Shown here: positions 33,100 to 43,552 of the stretch, piece after piece
Position numbering within the stretch: position 1 is the first letter of the stretch
How the letters are laid out: each line of letters begins with the position of its first letter
NCBI RefSeq assembly: GCF_002998925.1
Contig: NZ_CP027228.1
Location: 1,674,001-1,738,000 of the forward strand
Length of the DNA: 64,000 nt
Direction of reading: 5' to 3'
From: Mogibacterium diversum
Lineage (GTDB): Bacteria; Bacillota; Clostridia; Peptostreptococcales; Anaerovoracaceae
The notes under the pieces: model-generated
The model's input: only the letters and a program-made list of their open reading frames with translations
Told to the model about the DNA's origin: nothing
Databases searched by the model: none
Translations under genes and position numbers: made by a program

Positions 33100-35130
33100 A
33101 TGGGTAAGAACGCGATCTTAAAGCCGATATTGATCGGCGCACTCATCCTAGCAGTGGCAGGGGGAATCGCTTTCGCTATGTTCGGAGGTGGAGCTGATAA
33201 ATCAGAGAAATCTGCAGTTTCCCACAAGAAAGAACAGACGGATGTAGCTGATGAGCAAAATACGCCACAGGAGAGTGAAGATAAGGGTACTGCAGGGGAC
33301 TATGAGACTAATAGTAACGGGGAAAGCGGTAACAGCGCGTTAAACAGGAGCTCGGGCGATAGCCAGAGAGCAAGAAGAGTTATTTCTCATAATAGAGTTC
33401 AGAATCAGACAGCTACTTCACGAGTGGTTAAGAACGGAACTAGCACAGTACCAGCTGTAAAGCCTTCGAAGCCAGCCGTAGAGCCATCAAAGCCTGTCGT
33501 GAAGCCATCTAAACCAGATGTAAAGCCGGGTGAAAATCCTGGTACAACTCCTGGTGGAAACTCAGGCATAAACCCTGGCTCAAATCCAGTGAACCCTGGT
33601 ACTAATCCTACGGTTAATCCAGGAGAGCAGGTAACTCCTGCGCTGGATCTAGATGCTAGGGTAGAAAAAGAGATCAGTGAATTCATGAGAACAGGAGAGC
33701 TCAAGGACGGACAGTTTATCGGACTCGGTGATGGATTCGATGAGGCTAGAGGCGGAGTTAAGACTGTTGTCAATATCAAGAACAATGTCATCGAGAGCAT
33801 CGTATTCGTCGAGGGTCAAGGCTACTCAGGACTCGATTACATGGGTATCTCGTCGAGAGTAATACCACACCTATGCGGAGAAGCTGGCAAGAGAAACATC
33901 GCTATTCTCAAATTGTACAGAAAGTACATCGACCAGATTGCTGGCGCAAAGGATCATGCCAAGGAGGCGGAGAAGCTTCTAGGCAAAGAGTATGCGAGCA
34001 AGATTACAGATGCGAGAAGAGCAGAGCTGGTTTCGCCAGTTATCAGACAGTATCTGGGTGAACATCACAAATGTAAGAAGATGATGGATGCAATCTCTGG
34101 AGCTACACTAACTACAGGCGGAGTTGGACTATCCGTGGATAACGCCCTAGAGCTTTCTGAGAATGACAAGAAGACAGGAAACGATATAACCGATATCAAA
34201 ATGCTAGAGCCTACAGAGATTAACGGATATACAGGCCAGAGAGTGCTAAAGTCCGATATCGCGAAGCCTCTTGATCTGTCGAGCATAAAGGTTGAACTCG
34301 TTAAGGAAGATGGCACCAAGATCGTGGTTCCATACTCTGAGTTCGGCAAATACGGAATAGAAGTGACCAACAGGGATACTGGCGAGAAGCTTTACGATAA
34401 GATGAATCTCTCTGATGAAACTAAGAGCCAGGCGTTAATCGCTAGAGTTACGCATAAGGGCTCGAAGAGACGTACGGAATTTGCGATATTCTTTGAATCT
34501 TACAGCACAGATTACATCACTAAGATGGAATACAGCTTCGATGGCGGTAAGACTTGGGAAGAGGTAACTGACCCTGCTAAGTCTGAAGAAAATAGTAATA
34601 ACATAGCATACAGACAGACGATAAAGCTCAATAAGGACTACTTCGGCAAGAAGGCTATATTTAGAACTACATCGATTAGTGGCAAGCACTATGTATACGA
34701 GAGCAGATTCAAGGTTGATGAATACAACTACAAGTTCAGCTTCAACTGCATCAACAAGGACTACGAAAAGAACAAGAACGCTAACTTTGCGCTCTACATC
34801 ACTTTCGTAGAAGATATCGACAATGAAGATCCTGGCACCGTTGATAATAACCATGACGAGGGAAATCCTGACGAAGGAAATGAAGTTGAAGATGAATTTA
34901 CACCAGTGCTGTCATCTAAGATAATCAACAAGAAGGTTGGAGATGCAGAACCTACTCTGAATGAGTACAAGGCACTCATCTCAAACTTCCCAAATGACGG
35001 CAGCGTAACGCTGGAGGTACTCGACCACCCAGATATGTCGGAAAACGGATACACTTTGGTAAAGGTAAAAGTAATTTCGCACAGCACAGGGAAAGAGTCC
35101 ATCGTAACGATTGGCGTAAGTGTTGCGTAG
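33100..35130 (+). CDS. Membrane-anchored extracytoplasmic FMN-binding protein
   Basis: A 676-residue protein with an N-terminal signal anchor (PILIGALILAVAGGIAFAMF), then a charged and a Pro/Lys/Gly-rich spacer (residues ~115-180, KPSKP and NPGTNP repeats) that could span the wall. Residues ~190-350 are an FMN_bind domain: GFDEARGGVKTVVNIKNN and the covalent flavin motif DAISGATLTT with Thr336. Residues 360-480 and 585-676 look like beta-sandwich surface domains with an acidic linker between. It resembles the flavinylated extracytoplasmic electron carriers of Gram-positives. No LPXTG motif, no cytochrome. Own promoter and terminator. Confidence 0.75.
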   Translation: MGKNAILKPILIGALILAVAGGIAFAMFGGGADKSEKSAVSHKKEQTDVADEQNTPQESEDKGTAGDYETNSNGESGNSALNRSSGDSQRARRVISHNRVQNQTATSRVVKNGTSTVPAVKPSKPAVEPSKPVVKPSKPDVKPGENPGTTPGGNSGINPGSNPVNPGTNPTVNPGEQVTPALDLDARVEKEISEFMRTGELKDGQFIGLGDGFDEARGGVKTVVNIKNNVIESIVFVEGQGYSGLDYMGISSRVIPHLCGEAGKRNIAILKLYRKYIDQIAGAKDHAKEAEKLLGKEYASKITDARRAELVSPVIRQYLGEHHKCKKMMDAISGATLTTGGVGLSVDNALELSENDKKTGNDITDIKMLEPTEINGYTGQRVLKSDIAKPLDLSSIKVELVKEDGTKIVVPYSEFGKYGIEVTNRDTGEKLYDKMNLSDETKSQALIARVTHKGSKRRTEFAIFFESYSTDYITKMEYSFDGGKTWEEVTDPAKSEENSNNIAYRQTIKLNKDYFGKKAIFRTTSISGKHYVYESRFKVDEYNYKFSFNCINKDYEKNKNANFALYITFVEDIDNEDPGTVDNNHDEGNPDEGNEVEDEFTPVLSSKIINKKVGDAEPTLNEYKALISNFPNDGSVTLEVLDHPDMSENGYTLVKVKVISHSTGKESIVTIGVSVA

Positions 35131-35205
35131 GAAGCGTTTAAAACGAACTAGGTGTATAGCAAGCACCTAGGGGCTATGATATTTAATCAAGTGATAATGG
35201 TAATA

Positions 35206-35233
35206 AGAGCGAGGCAGATGCCTCGCTCTTTTG
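35206..35233 (+). terminator. Terminator after the FMN-binding protein gene
   Basis: A perfect 10-bp stem (AGAGCGAGGC/GCCTCGCTCT) with a four-base loop and Ts. An additional CTAGGTG/CACCTAG hairpin lies at 35148-35170. Confidence 0.9.
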
Positions 35234-35346
35234 CTTTTATATGCAGAGACACTATGGCGTCTATGTATGGGCGCATATTAGGTGACATGACGGGATGAAT
35301 CTGACAATATAATAAAAAATTTTTATTTGTACAAAGCGCGAAAGTC

Positions 35347-35375
35347 TTGATTAAACTATGAAATATATATAGAAT
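35347..35375 (+). promoter_or_regulatory. Promoter of the large surface protein gene
   Basis: TTGATT, 17-base spacer, TAGAAT, about 95 bases ahead of the ATG at 35470; AAAGGAG precedes the start. Confidence 0.55.
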
Positions 35376-35469
35376 TTAAATATTAAAGGTAAAGATTAAG
35401 GACAATCGGAAGTTAACTAGAGATAATGCTTTCAGTGATGTATTCGTAATGTAAAAGGAGCGAAGATAC

Positions 35470-38400
35470 ATGAATAAAAAACGCATTTGGAGTATTGTGC
35501 TCTCTATCTTCATGGTAGTGAGTGCAGGATTTAATTCACTTTTTGTATGGGCTGATAGCGGCTCTCCGTCAGGGACGACAGCTACTAGATCAGGCTCATC
35601 TCAGCCTCTTGACTACAATTTTAATGTAGACTGGGCGAACGGAGTATCATCTGGGGTAGTCGACTATCACTACGATGATGCTACAGACCCAGATCATAAG
35701 AAGCTTATTATGACACCTACTAACGACAATCTTAAGGTCGGGACAGTAGGGTATTCTTTGGCTATCAATAACGATGCAAATACTAAGCTACCAGCAGGCT
35801 CTATCAAGATAACCATGCCGAACTACCTGTTCGATTCATGGACTGATAAGTATGCGGTAAATAGAGTAGACGGCGGTACCCCTAGGAATACCGTCTCTTG
35901 GCAGATTCCTAAGGCTCCTGCGACATCTGCAGTGAGTGACTTTAACTACGTTGATAACGGCGACGGCACCTATACAGTGACCAACTTCAAAGAGGTTGCA
36001 GGCGGTGCTAAGCTTCACTTTGAACAGGCATTTCAGTTCAGACCTTCATATATCAAGGTAGATAGTGACGGAGTACAGCAGAGGAATCTAGACTTTAAGC
36101 TTGAGATAGACACCAACGGTGACGGCACTCCTGATGTGACCACTAACCGTTCGCTTACGGCGGAGATACAGAACAAGACGAAGCCAGTATCGTTAAATCT
36201 AAAGAAGGATAATCTATCGAAGGCTAATGGCGTATACATGAACTGGCAGAACTCTTGGGGGCCAGCTCCTAGCGATGCCAAGGATTACTTCTACGTAGTG
36301 TGGTACGCAGATATGAAGCGCGGTAGGACCGATACCGTTCCTTTTGATTATGAAGTAGTTCAGGATAACAGCGATGGAGAGCTGGTTGGAGCGACTAAGC
36401 GAAACAGCTATTATGTGCCACCTTACGACAAGCGTGGATTTCTGAGTGCATTTGATATCGACCGATACACTGTTACATCATATCCAGATATTGCTGCCAG
36501 CGGATGGCAGAGCAGGCTCAATCAGCCGGGAATGTTCAAAGAATACACGCCTGGGTTTATGCTACATACATTGCAGGGATGGACATATACTGACTGGGAT
36601 AGCGATAGGATGGTGATGCTGAAGCGTTATCCTATGACGATGCTCGAAGATGCTAAAAACCGAGGTGTAGACCTCTCTGCTACCGGTATACCAGTTAGCA
36701 ATAAGGTTACAGTCAAGACAAAGCTTGCAAACGGCAAAGTTATGACTGAGACAGATACAGCGACTGCAACGGTTAAAGTAGGCAATTATACTGGTGTTAA
36801 TAACATCTGGAAATATGATTACAGTAACCACTCTTATGGCGGATCAAATATGACAGGTACGCTAGATTTCGTTTTGAATGGGGAAACTAGAGAACTTCGT
36901 AGCCGTGGGCAGTATAAGACCTTTGAGACCGAGGTTGAGGGAAGTCCACGAACCGAACCTATATACAACAATGCTACTGGGGAGTATACCGTTAAGCCGT
37001 ATACCGCCGAGATTGAAGAGGGACCACTATACAGTTCCTCCAAGATGAACAGGCTTAGACCTAACTACAGTTTCAGCAGCAACATACCGGATATGACGAA
37101 GCTCCAGGATGAAGATGCGACTTACAAGAGTGTGGCGATAACGCTAACTTCTCATGATGGAATGAAGTCAGTAATCGGAGGTTGGACCACAGATAACAAC
37201 GAAGATGTTACCCAGTCCAGATCACATCCTATAGAGATATGGACTAGGAAGTCAGGTGAGAACTCTTACACCAGATACGGCAAGATAACCTTTGACAGCA
37301 CAGGCAAGTACACATTCACGTCCGATGATGGTAACACAGTTGTCGACGATGCGAAGGGAAAGGAGATACCTCTGCCAGCTAATACGAGCGGACTGAAGTA
37401 CAAGTACACCAGTGAGTACTACAATTACAACTTCAAAGCCGATACTGTCGCTGAGGTTCATCCGACGGCGAACATGAAGCGCATATTGCAAGCGGATAAG
37501 GATCAGTATGGGGCTTCATTCATATCATCTAGTGCAAAGGTGAGCTACTCCGAGAGTGGACAGGCAGGTGTGACCACCAATACAGAAGGCAATCCACTAA
37601 AGATACAGTCTGTAGCTATGACCTCTATAACACCAAGCTTCGGAGAGGGGATTGTTTACTATCCACAGAATATCGTAGATGACCCAGTAAAGGGCGTGCA
37701 GTCCAATAGGATAACCGCTCGCTATTATCAGATTTCATCCCTTAATGACTCAGGGCTACCCGATAGGGACTATCTAAATAAATACGTGTACAAGAAGGGT
37801 ACGATTTACACGCTGCTGCCACTAGGTACGAGCGTGCAGAAGTCGAGCGTGCAGATGACAGCAGGTCCTGGATATCAGGATCGCGCTATCTCTCAGGGCA
37901 GTGACTTCAGTGTTGAGATGATCGAAGACTGGGAAGGCTCAGGTCAAACCATGATGAAGGTGGATTATGAGCTGCCACCTAGAGTTACAGATGTTAGGAA
38001 TTTTAACGACCATAACTACTTCATATATTTAAACTATACGCTAGATAATCCATACAGCAACATAGTTGATAGAGGTAATAGTGTCACGCTCACATCTGCT
38101 TTAAAGGTAGATCCTGACGGCAACGATTACGTACTGCCTAAAGAAAGTGACATTTCTAATAAATTCAACAGACTGACGGAGAAGGATAAGTTCAACAGTC
38201 TGGTAAATGGTGATTATAAGTACTGGCGCTTTATTGGTGACACAGTTCAGTTTAATCCTGTAACGGTTACACAGTCAGGACTTACCAAGGAAGTTGCTAA
38301 CACTATCGACAATTCGTATGGTAGCAAGACAGATGCATTTATCGGCAACCAGTACAGCTACAGATTGGCATACACATCTTCCAACTATACGAGAACTGAT

Positions 38401-40953
38401 AAGCTCGTGTTCTACGATGTGCTCGATAACGGAGGCGAGAATGCTCCTACAGAGTGGAAGGGAACGCTAGACAGAGTAGATGTTCGTTCAATGTCTAATA
38501 GATCTGCTTACGGCCGCCAAGGTGAGTATGCAAAGCCAGTCGTGTACTATGCGACAACGGTGCCAAGCACATTTGACGTAGATGATCACTCTATATGGTC
38601 TACAACTATGCCAGCCAATAAGAAGGACATAAAGGCTATAGCCGTAGATGTCCGCAAGACTAATAAAGGCAATGATTTTATACTAGACCAAGGTAATAGC
38701 CTCAGCTTCTACGTATATATGAATGCTCCAAAGGATAAAAACCTTGCAGGCAAGAAGGCGGTAAATGAGACTGTAGCCAATGCTCGTAACTTTGCTGGTG
38801 ATTCGGCAGGACCAAGCGACAGGCTATTAAAGTACAAGGCTCACTCGGAGATTACACTTCATAATCCTGAATTAGAGCTACATAAGGAGTCGACCCCAGC
38901 TACTGGTACAGAGGCTGCGCCAACTGAGGTTACAAATGAAAAGGATACTCCTATCACGTACACTCTCAAGATCAAGAACAAGAATGACCTACTAGCAACC
39001 AGAGACATAAACGTCGAGGACGTTATACCTGATGGCCTGACAGTTGATAAGGATAATATCCGCATCAAATCAACTGCGCTAGGGCTCAACAATGTGCTGC
39101 TGAGAGATGCGACTGGGGTTGGACTCACAACAGATGGACAGAAGCTGAAGTTCAACGTAACTCTGCCAAAAGACAGTGATATGTCGATAACCATCCCAAC
39201 CAAGCTAACGGATAAGACAGTTAAGACCACTGTGTTCAAGAATACGGCTAAGATTACAAGCGCCGACGGCGTACCGATGGATGTAAAGAGTGAGACTACA
39301 TATCACAAGGCTATCCGCCAGTACGATTTAAATTACGTAGTGACAGGGGATACTACTTACGGACTTCCAACTGACAATGCAGTACCAGCTACAGTAACAG
39401 GCATTGAATATGACCACAACCAGACACTAGCTGCTCCACTATCATCGAGCACGCATGCTACAAGCGCAGGCGTACAGGGTGAGTGGAAATTCGAAGGCTG
39501 GAAGAAATCAGCTTCCGATACGAGCACGATTAGCTCAGTCAATGTTCGTAAGAACGAGACAGTGTATGGAAACTGGAGATTTGTGCCATATAAGAATGTT
39601 AAAGTCACTAAAAAGTGGACAGACCACACAGGGGCAACAGATACAGCGCCTGTTAGCAGCGTTAAGGTTGACCTGCTTCGCGATGGCGTAGTGATAGATA
39701 CCAAGGATGTTAAGGCTGCTGATAACTGGACTTATACGTTCAGCAATCTAGTGTCATTTGATATCGCAACAGGCCACATCTACACATATACAGTTCAGGA
39801 GCATGGACTTAACGCACAGTCCAAGATTGACTACGGCGCATATAGATACACTGCAACTACGACTGGAGATGTGACGAGCGGATTTACCATCACTAATAAA
39901 AAATCCATGCCGTGGTCACCTATGATTCCGGCAACTCGCAGTGTTACGGTAACGAAGCAGTGGAGCGGTGTATCGCAGAATTACAAGGATGCACATTCAG
40001 TAGTGGTGAAGCTGTATAAAAACGGAACTGCTACAAATAGAACAGCTACTCTGTTGAGCAGTAACAATTTCAAGGCGACATTTGCAGGCCTCCTCGATTC
40101 GGATACGGTGACAGGGGCAAAGAACGTCTATACGTTCAAAGAGCTAGATGCTGACGGGAACTCGCTTGAGGAAGGTGCAACTCTAGACATCAACAACAGG
40201 CACTTTACCGTGCACTATGATGGCAATAAGATTATAAATACGTTCAACAACGTAGAGCGTTCAGTGTCCGGTGATAAGCACTGGGATGACGCTGATGATC
40301 AGGACGGAGTAAGACCTAGCGAAGTGACCTTTAAGCTATTTGCGAATGGTGTTGATACAGGTAAGACCGCGAAGGCGACAAAGGCAAACCACTGGCATTA
40401 CGAGTTCAGCGGACTCGATACATATGACGAGGATGCTGCAGTGATAAACTACACCGTTAAGGAAGTGCCGGTAGAGAAGTACACAGCAGATCAAAACGGT
40501 TATGATTTCACGAACAAGCATGTGCCATATACCAGAACAGTCAAGGTGACTAAGAATTGGAAAAATGACACCGCAGCTAACCGTCCAGCATCAATTACAG
40601 TTCGTCTAAAGGCGGATGGAAATGAGGTAGACACCAAGACAGTTAGCCCTGACTCAGATGGAAAGTGGACAGTTGATTTCGAAAATCTGCCAGTCAACAA
40701 GAACGGCAAGGAAATCAAATACACTGTCACCGAGGATGAGGTTCAGAAGTACAATGTCGAGTACTCTGGCAACATGGATGATGGAATGGTGATAACCAAC
40801 ACTAGGATCAATGATCCTGCCCCTAAGGTGGTTAAGAAGCATGGACCTAAGACTGGAGATACTATGTATCCACTAGTGTACGGAGTCGTACTGCTATCAT
40901 CGATTCTAGCGCTGATGGTGATCATCATCAGAAGAAAGTCTAGAAGGGCATAG
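35470..40953 (+). CDS. Large cell-wall-anchored adhesin with Cna-B repeats and PKTG sorting signal
   Basis: An 1827-residue surface protein. Residues 1-28 are a signal peptide (WSIVLSIFMVVSAGF). Residues ~30-1130 are large beta-rich adhesin-like modules. At ~1140-1280 comes a DUF11/isopeptide-type domain (TPITYTLKIKNKNDL), at ~1284-1375 a repeat domain with GEWKFEGWKKSA of the InlB-B/SHIRT kind, and then four Cna-B domains starting near 1378, 1490, 1599 and 1691 (VKVTKKW, VTVTKQW, SGDKHW, VKVTKNW). The C-terminus is GPKTGD (1792-1797), a variant of LPXTG, plus a membrane helix and RRKSRRA. No sortase gene is nearby. Confidence 0.88.
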   Translation: MNKKRIWSIVLSIFMVVSAGFNSLFVWADSGSPSGTTATRSGSSQPLDYNFNVDWANGVSSGVVDYHYDDATDPDHKKLIMTPTNDNLKVGTVGYSLAINNDANTKLPAGSIKITMPNYLFDSWTDKYAVNRVDGGTPRNTVSWQIPKAPATSAVSDFNYVDNGDGTYTVTNFKEVAGGAKLHFEQAFQFRPSYIKVDSDGVQQRNLDFKLEIDTNGDGTPDVTTNRSLTAEIQNKTKPVSLNLKKDNLSKANGVYMNWQNSWGPAPSDAKDYFYVVWYADMKRGRTDTVPFDYEVVQDNSDGELVGATKRNSYYVPPYDKRGFLSAFDIDRYTVTSYPDIAASGWQSRLNQPGMFKEYTPGFMLHTLQGWTYTDWDSDRMVMLKRYPMTMLEDAKNRGVDLSATGIPVSNKVTVKTKLANGKVMTETDTATATVKVGNYTGVNNIWKYDYSNHSYGGSNMTGTLDFVLNGETRELRSRGQYKTFETEVEGSPRTEPIYNNATGEYTVKPYTAEIEEGPLYSSSKMNRLRPNYSFSSNIPDMTKLQDEDATYKSVAITLTSHDGMKSVIGGWTTDNNEDVTQSRSHPIEIWTRKSGENSYTRYGKITFDSTGKYTFTSDDGNTVVDDAKGKEIPLPANTSGLKYKYTSEYYNYNFKADTVAEVHPTANMKRILQADKDQYGASFISSSAKVSYSESGQAGVTTNTEGNPLKIQSVAMTSITPSFGEGIVYYPQNIVDDPVKGVQSNRITARYYQISSLNDSGLPDRDYLNKYVYKKGTIYTLLPLGTSVQKSSVQMTAGPGYQDRAISQGSDFSVEMIEDWEGSGQTMMKVDYELPPRVTDVRNFNDHNYFIYLNYTLDNPYSNIVDRGNSVTLTSALKVDPDGNDYVLPKESDISNKFNRLTEKDKFNSLVNGDYKYWRFIGDTVQFNPVTVTQSGLTKEVANTIDNSYGSKTDAFIGNQYSYRLAYTSSNYTRTDKLVFYDVLDNGGENAPTEWKGTLDRVDVRSMSNRSAYGRQGEYAKPVVYYATTVPSTFDVDDHSIWSTTMPANKKDIKAIAVDVRKTNKGNDFILDQGNSLSFYVYMNAPKDKNLAGKKAVNETVANARNFAGDSAGPSDRLLKYKAHSEITLHNPELELHKESTPATGTEAAPTEVTNEKDTPITYTLKIKNKNDLLATRDINVEDVIPDGLTVDKDNIRIKSTALGLNNVLLRDATGVGLTTDGQKLKFNVTLPKDSDMSITIPTKLTDKTVKTTVFKNTAKITSADGVPMDVKSETTYHKAIRQYDLNYVVTGDTTYGLPTDNAVPATVTGIEYDHNQTLAAPLSSSTHATSAGVQGEWKFEGWKKSASDTSTISSVNVRKNETVYGNWRFVPYKNVKVTKKWTDHTGATDTAPVSSVKVDLLRDGVVIDTKDVKAADNWTYTFSNLVSFDIATGHIYTYTVQEHGLNAQSKIDYGAYRYTATTTGDVTSGFTITNKKSMPWSPMIPATRSVTVTKQWSGVSQNYKDAHSVVVKLYKNGTATNRTATLLSSNNFKATFAGLLDSDTVTGAKNVYTFKELDADGNSLEEGATLDINNRHFTVHYDGNKIINTFNNVERSVSGDKHWDDADDQDGVRPSEVTFKLFANGVDTGKTAKATKANHWHYEFSGLDTYDEDAAVINYTVKEVPVEKYTADQNGYDFTNKHVPYTRTVKVTKNWKNDTAANRPASITVRLKADGNEVDTKTVSPDSDGKWTVDFENLPVNKNGKEIKYTVTEDEVQKYNVEYSGNMDDGMVITNTRINDPAPKVVKKHGPKTGDTMYPLVYGVVLLSSILALMVIIIRRKSRRA

Positions 40954-40995
40954 AAATCTTTTCTCAGAGATACACACATAATTATGAGAAAGACA

Positions 40996-41031
40996 AAAGC
41001 GAGGTAAGGGTTAACCTTACCTCGCTTTTTC
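40996..41031. terminator. Bidirectional terminator between convergent genes
   Basis: A perfect 14-bp stem (AAAGCGAGGTAAGG/CCTTACCTCGCTTT) with a five-base loop and Ts on the plus side; the minus side also runs into T-rich sequence. It serves the adhesin gene and probably the opposing yedF operon. Confidence 0.9.
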
Positions 41032-41098
41032 TTTGTTAGCGTTATGTCTCGCTTAATCTCTTAATTCTCTTTAATCCCAGTTCAATCTACGGCGTATA

Positions 41099-41380
41099 CT
41101 ATAGCACAACCTGCTCAAATTTGAAGCCGTGCTCTCTGTCAGATTTGTCATCGGTGATGTGATACACATGGTATTCATCGGGTGACAGATCGGTGCTACC
41201 GAGGAAAATTTCCTTGGAGCTACCGAACTTATCTACAGCAACTCTCACCGATATACCGCAGCTCGTCGAGATATGGCGAGGCACGGGCATGACGGTGCAG
41301 CCGAGAGCCTTTAGAAGCTTCTCTGTAGCTATAGCGCCGTGAGTCGACTCGAATGTGTATAGATAATACTCTTCAGTCAT
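41099..41380 (-). CDS. DUF3343 protein, putative Se/S carrier-like
   Basis: A 93-residue protein of the DUF3343 family, with YYLYTFESTHGAIATEKLLK at the start and the conserved PRHISTSCGISVRV containing the single Cys. These proteins are usually encoded next to yedF and other selenium or sulfur genes and are thought to carry selenium or sulfur. It follows yedF on the same strand after 18 bases. Confidence 0.85.
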   Translation of the reverse strand: MTEEYYLYTFESTHGAIATEKLLKALGCTVMPVPRHISTSCGISVRVAVDKFGSSKEIFLGSTDLSPDEYHVYHITDDKSDREHGFKFEQVVL

Positions 41381-41398
41381 AAAATATCTGCTCCACCC

Positions 41399-41980
41399 TT
41401 ATAGAGTGATAACCTTGGATACTTCCTGCATAGCTCCGAGGATATCGAACATGTTGCTCACAGTTCCAACCTTGCAGTCGTCCTTAACTCCGTAGAAGTT
41501 GAGGCAAGTTCCGCATACGAGAACCTTAGTTCCCTTCTCGATTAGAGTATTTAGATTGTCGACAATCTGCTCTTCGATGCCAGTGGTTAGCTTAACACCT
41601 TCGTTCATGAATAGAACGTATGAAGGGATGTTGTCACCCTCTGAGAGTGTGAATATAGCCATCTTGGCAAGGTTTAATCCAAGCTCTGGGTCGCCAGTAC
41701 CTACGGAAGCCTTGTTGAAAAATACTGCGTAGCTATCAGCTGAGAAGCTGCTTGCGCTCTCAGGAACTTTTCCATCTCCATCAGCAAAGCTTACGAGGAA
41801 CTTATCGCCCTCTGGAGCTGAACTGATAGGTCTGCCATATGCGTTACCGAGTCTCTCTAGGTTATCGATCTGTGTCTGTCCGTCAACGATAATCTCGAGG
41901 CTCTGAGTACCATTATCTAATTCTTTCTTTGCCATAATTACAGGGATTGGGCATGCCTTGCCTGCTGCATCTAGTCTCAT
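41399..41980 (-). CDS. yedF: Sulfurtransferase-like selenium metabolism protein YedF
   Basis: A 193-residue two-domain protein: a TusA-like N-terminal domain with the Cys-Pro-x-Pro motif (GKACPIPVIMAKKEL, Cys10) and a DsrE-like C-terminal domain with VLVCGTCLNFYGV. The fusion is typical of YedF in Clostridia and selenium-using organisms. A GGAGG site lies nine bases before the ATG. selA, selB and selD are not in the window, so selenium use is not shown. Confidence 0.88.
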   Translation of the reverse strand: MRLDAAGKACPIPVIMAKKELDNGTQSLEIIVDGQTQIDNLERLGNAYGRPISSAPEGDKFLVSFADGDGKVPESASSFSADSYAVFFNKASVGTGDPELGLNLAKMAIFTLSEGDNIPSYVLFMNEGVKLTTGIEEQIVDNLNTLIEKGTKVLVCGTCLNFYGVKDDCKVGTVSNMFDILGAMQEVSKVITL

Positions 41981-42190
41981 CTTGTGATACCTCCAGACTA
42001 ATAATTCAAAATAAAATATACATTATTATCATAGCAGTGTCGGAAAGGTACTTCAAATAGAAATCTAAAATATCGGCAGGCTAAAGTATATGGTGAATTA
42101 CCTTGTATTTTCACAAAGATAGCCACAAAATGGGTGCATTTTATAGTAATATAATTATGTATGTGTATGTGCAGATAGAGAGGTGGAATT

Positions 42191-43552
42191 TTGCTCAGGA
42201 AATTTGTAAAAAGTCCGTATATCAAAGCTTCAATCGCACTGATTGTCAGTGGCTCCGTGCTTATCATGCTGTCAAATGTGCTTAGCAAGACGAGATTCAC
42301 CGCTGGCATGGAGACGATTAACAAGACACTCATGCCGGTATACATCGGTGTGTTCATAGCGTTTCTGCTGTGCCCGATATATAACAAGCTGGTGAGAGGC
42401 ATTTATATAAGGCTTAGGGATAGCGGCGATATATCTCATGAGGCGCTTAAGAGACCTTCCCGCACGAGGCTGGCAGGAGGCAGAGTTAAAGCTGTAGATG
42501 ACCCTACAGTGAGGATGAAGAGGAACCTCGCCATAGCTAAGATCGGTGCGAGTGCGATATCTATTATGATAATCGTAGCATTCTTTGCGCTAATAGGTTA
42601 TTTTGTCATACCGCAGATAGTCATGAGCATCGTCAACCTGATGAACACCATGCCGCAGAGACTCGCTTACTTCTCCTCTTGGTCAGAGCACCATCTGCAG
42701 AGCTTTCCACAGATCGTCAAGTGGATCAACGAGGCTGCAAATGCAGGTACCAGCGAGATTATCGACTGGATAAGGGATAACATACTGAAGGATAACTTCC
42801 AGAACCTAGCCAATCTGGTTTCGGCGCAGATTATAAGTGTTGTGCGCGGAAGTGCGAATTTGTTCGTCGGCATACTCATATCGATATACCTGTTAAATTA
42901 TAAAGAGATAATATTTGCAAATACTCGCAAGATAGTTGCTGCGACATGCTCCGAGCAGAGGTCGAGAAGCCTCTATGAGTTTGTAAAGATAATAAACGAG
43001 ACATTTATCGGATTCATCGTCGGAAGAATTCTCGATGCGATAATAATCGGTATCCTGACATATGTGTGCCTGCTTGTGCTGAACATGCCACTCGCACTGC
43101 TCATCGCAGTGATCGTCGGCGTGACGAACGTAATCCCTTTCTTTGGACCGTTCCTAGGAGCTATCCCATCGGTGTGCCTCCTCATGCTGGAGGATCCTGT
43201 TAAGGCTGGATACTTCATCGTTATGATATTCGTAATTCAGCAGCTCGACGGAAATGTAATCGGGCCTAAGATAGTCGGCAGTGCGATAGGAATAGGCAGC
43301 TTCTGGGTTCTGATCGCGGTACTTATCGGTGGCGGACTGTTCGGCTTCCTCGGCATGGCGCTTGGAGTTCCGGTTTTTGCAGTGTTCTATAGATATGCTG
43401 GCAAACTGACTAATAGCAAGCTGAGAAAACGCAGCAAGGAGACCGACATAAGGTCGTATACAGATTATGCCAAGTTCGGTATTGAAGAGAAGGATTTATA
43501 CGGAGAGAATCATGTCACAGAGAAGCTTAATAAAGATAAGCCTAATAGATAA
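42191..43552 (+). CDS. AI-2E family transporter
   Basis: A 453-residue protein with seven or eight membrane segments, starting from TTG with GAGGTG six bases ahead. The signature region is VIVGVTNVIPFFGPFLGAIP, followed by QQLDGNVIGPKIVGSAIGIG and LIGGGLFGFLGMALGVPVFA. The family includes exporters of AI-2 and sodium/proton antiporters, so substrate is open. Divergent from yedF; the 210-base region between them holds promoters I could not place with confidence. The end overlaps murB by 41 bases. Confidence 0.87.
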   Translation: MLRKFVKSPYIKASIALIVSGSVLIMLSNVLSKTRFTAGMETINKTLMPVYIGVFIAFLLCPIYNKLVRGIYIRLRDSGDISHEALKRPSRTRLAGGRVKAVDDPTVRMKRNLAIAKIGASAISIMIIVAFFALIGYFVIPQIVMSIVNLMNTMPQRLAYFSSWSEHHLQSFPQIVKWINEAANAGTSEIIDWIRDNILKDNFQNLANLVSAQIISVVRGSANLFVGILISIYLLNYKEIIFANTRKIVAATCSEQRSRSLYEFVKIINETFIGFIVGRILDAIIIGILTYVCLLVLNMPLALLIAVIVGVTNVIPFFGPFLGAIPSVCLLMLEDPVKAGYFIVMIFVIQQLDGNVIGPKIVGSAIGIGSFWVLIAVLIGGGLFGFLGMALGVPVFAVFYRYAGKLTNSKLRKRSKETDIRSYTDYAKFGIEEKDLYGENHVTEKLNKDKPNR

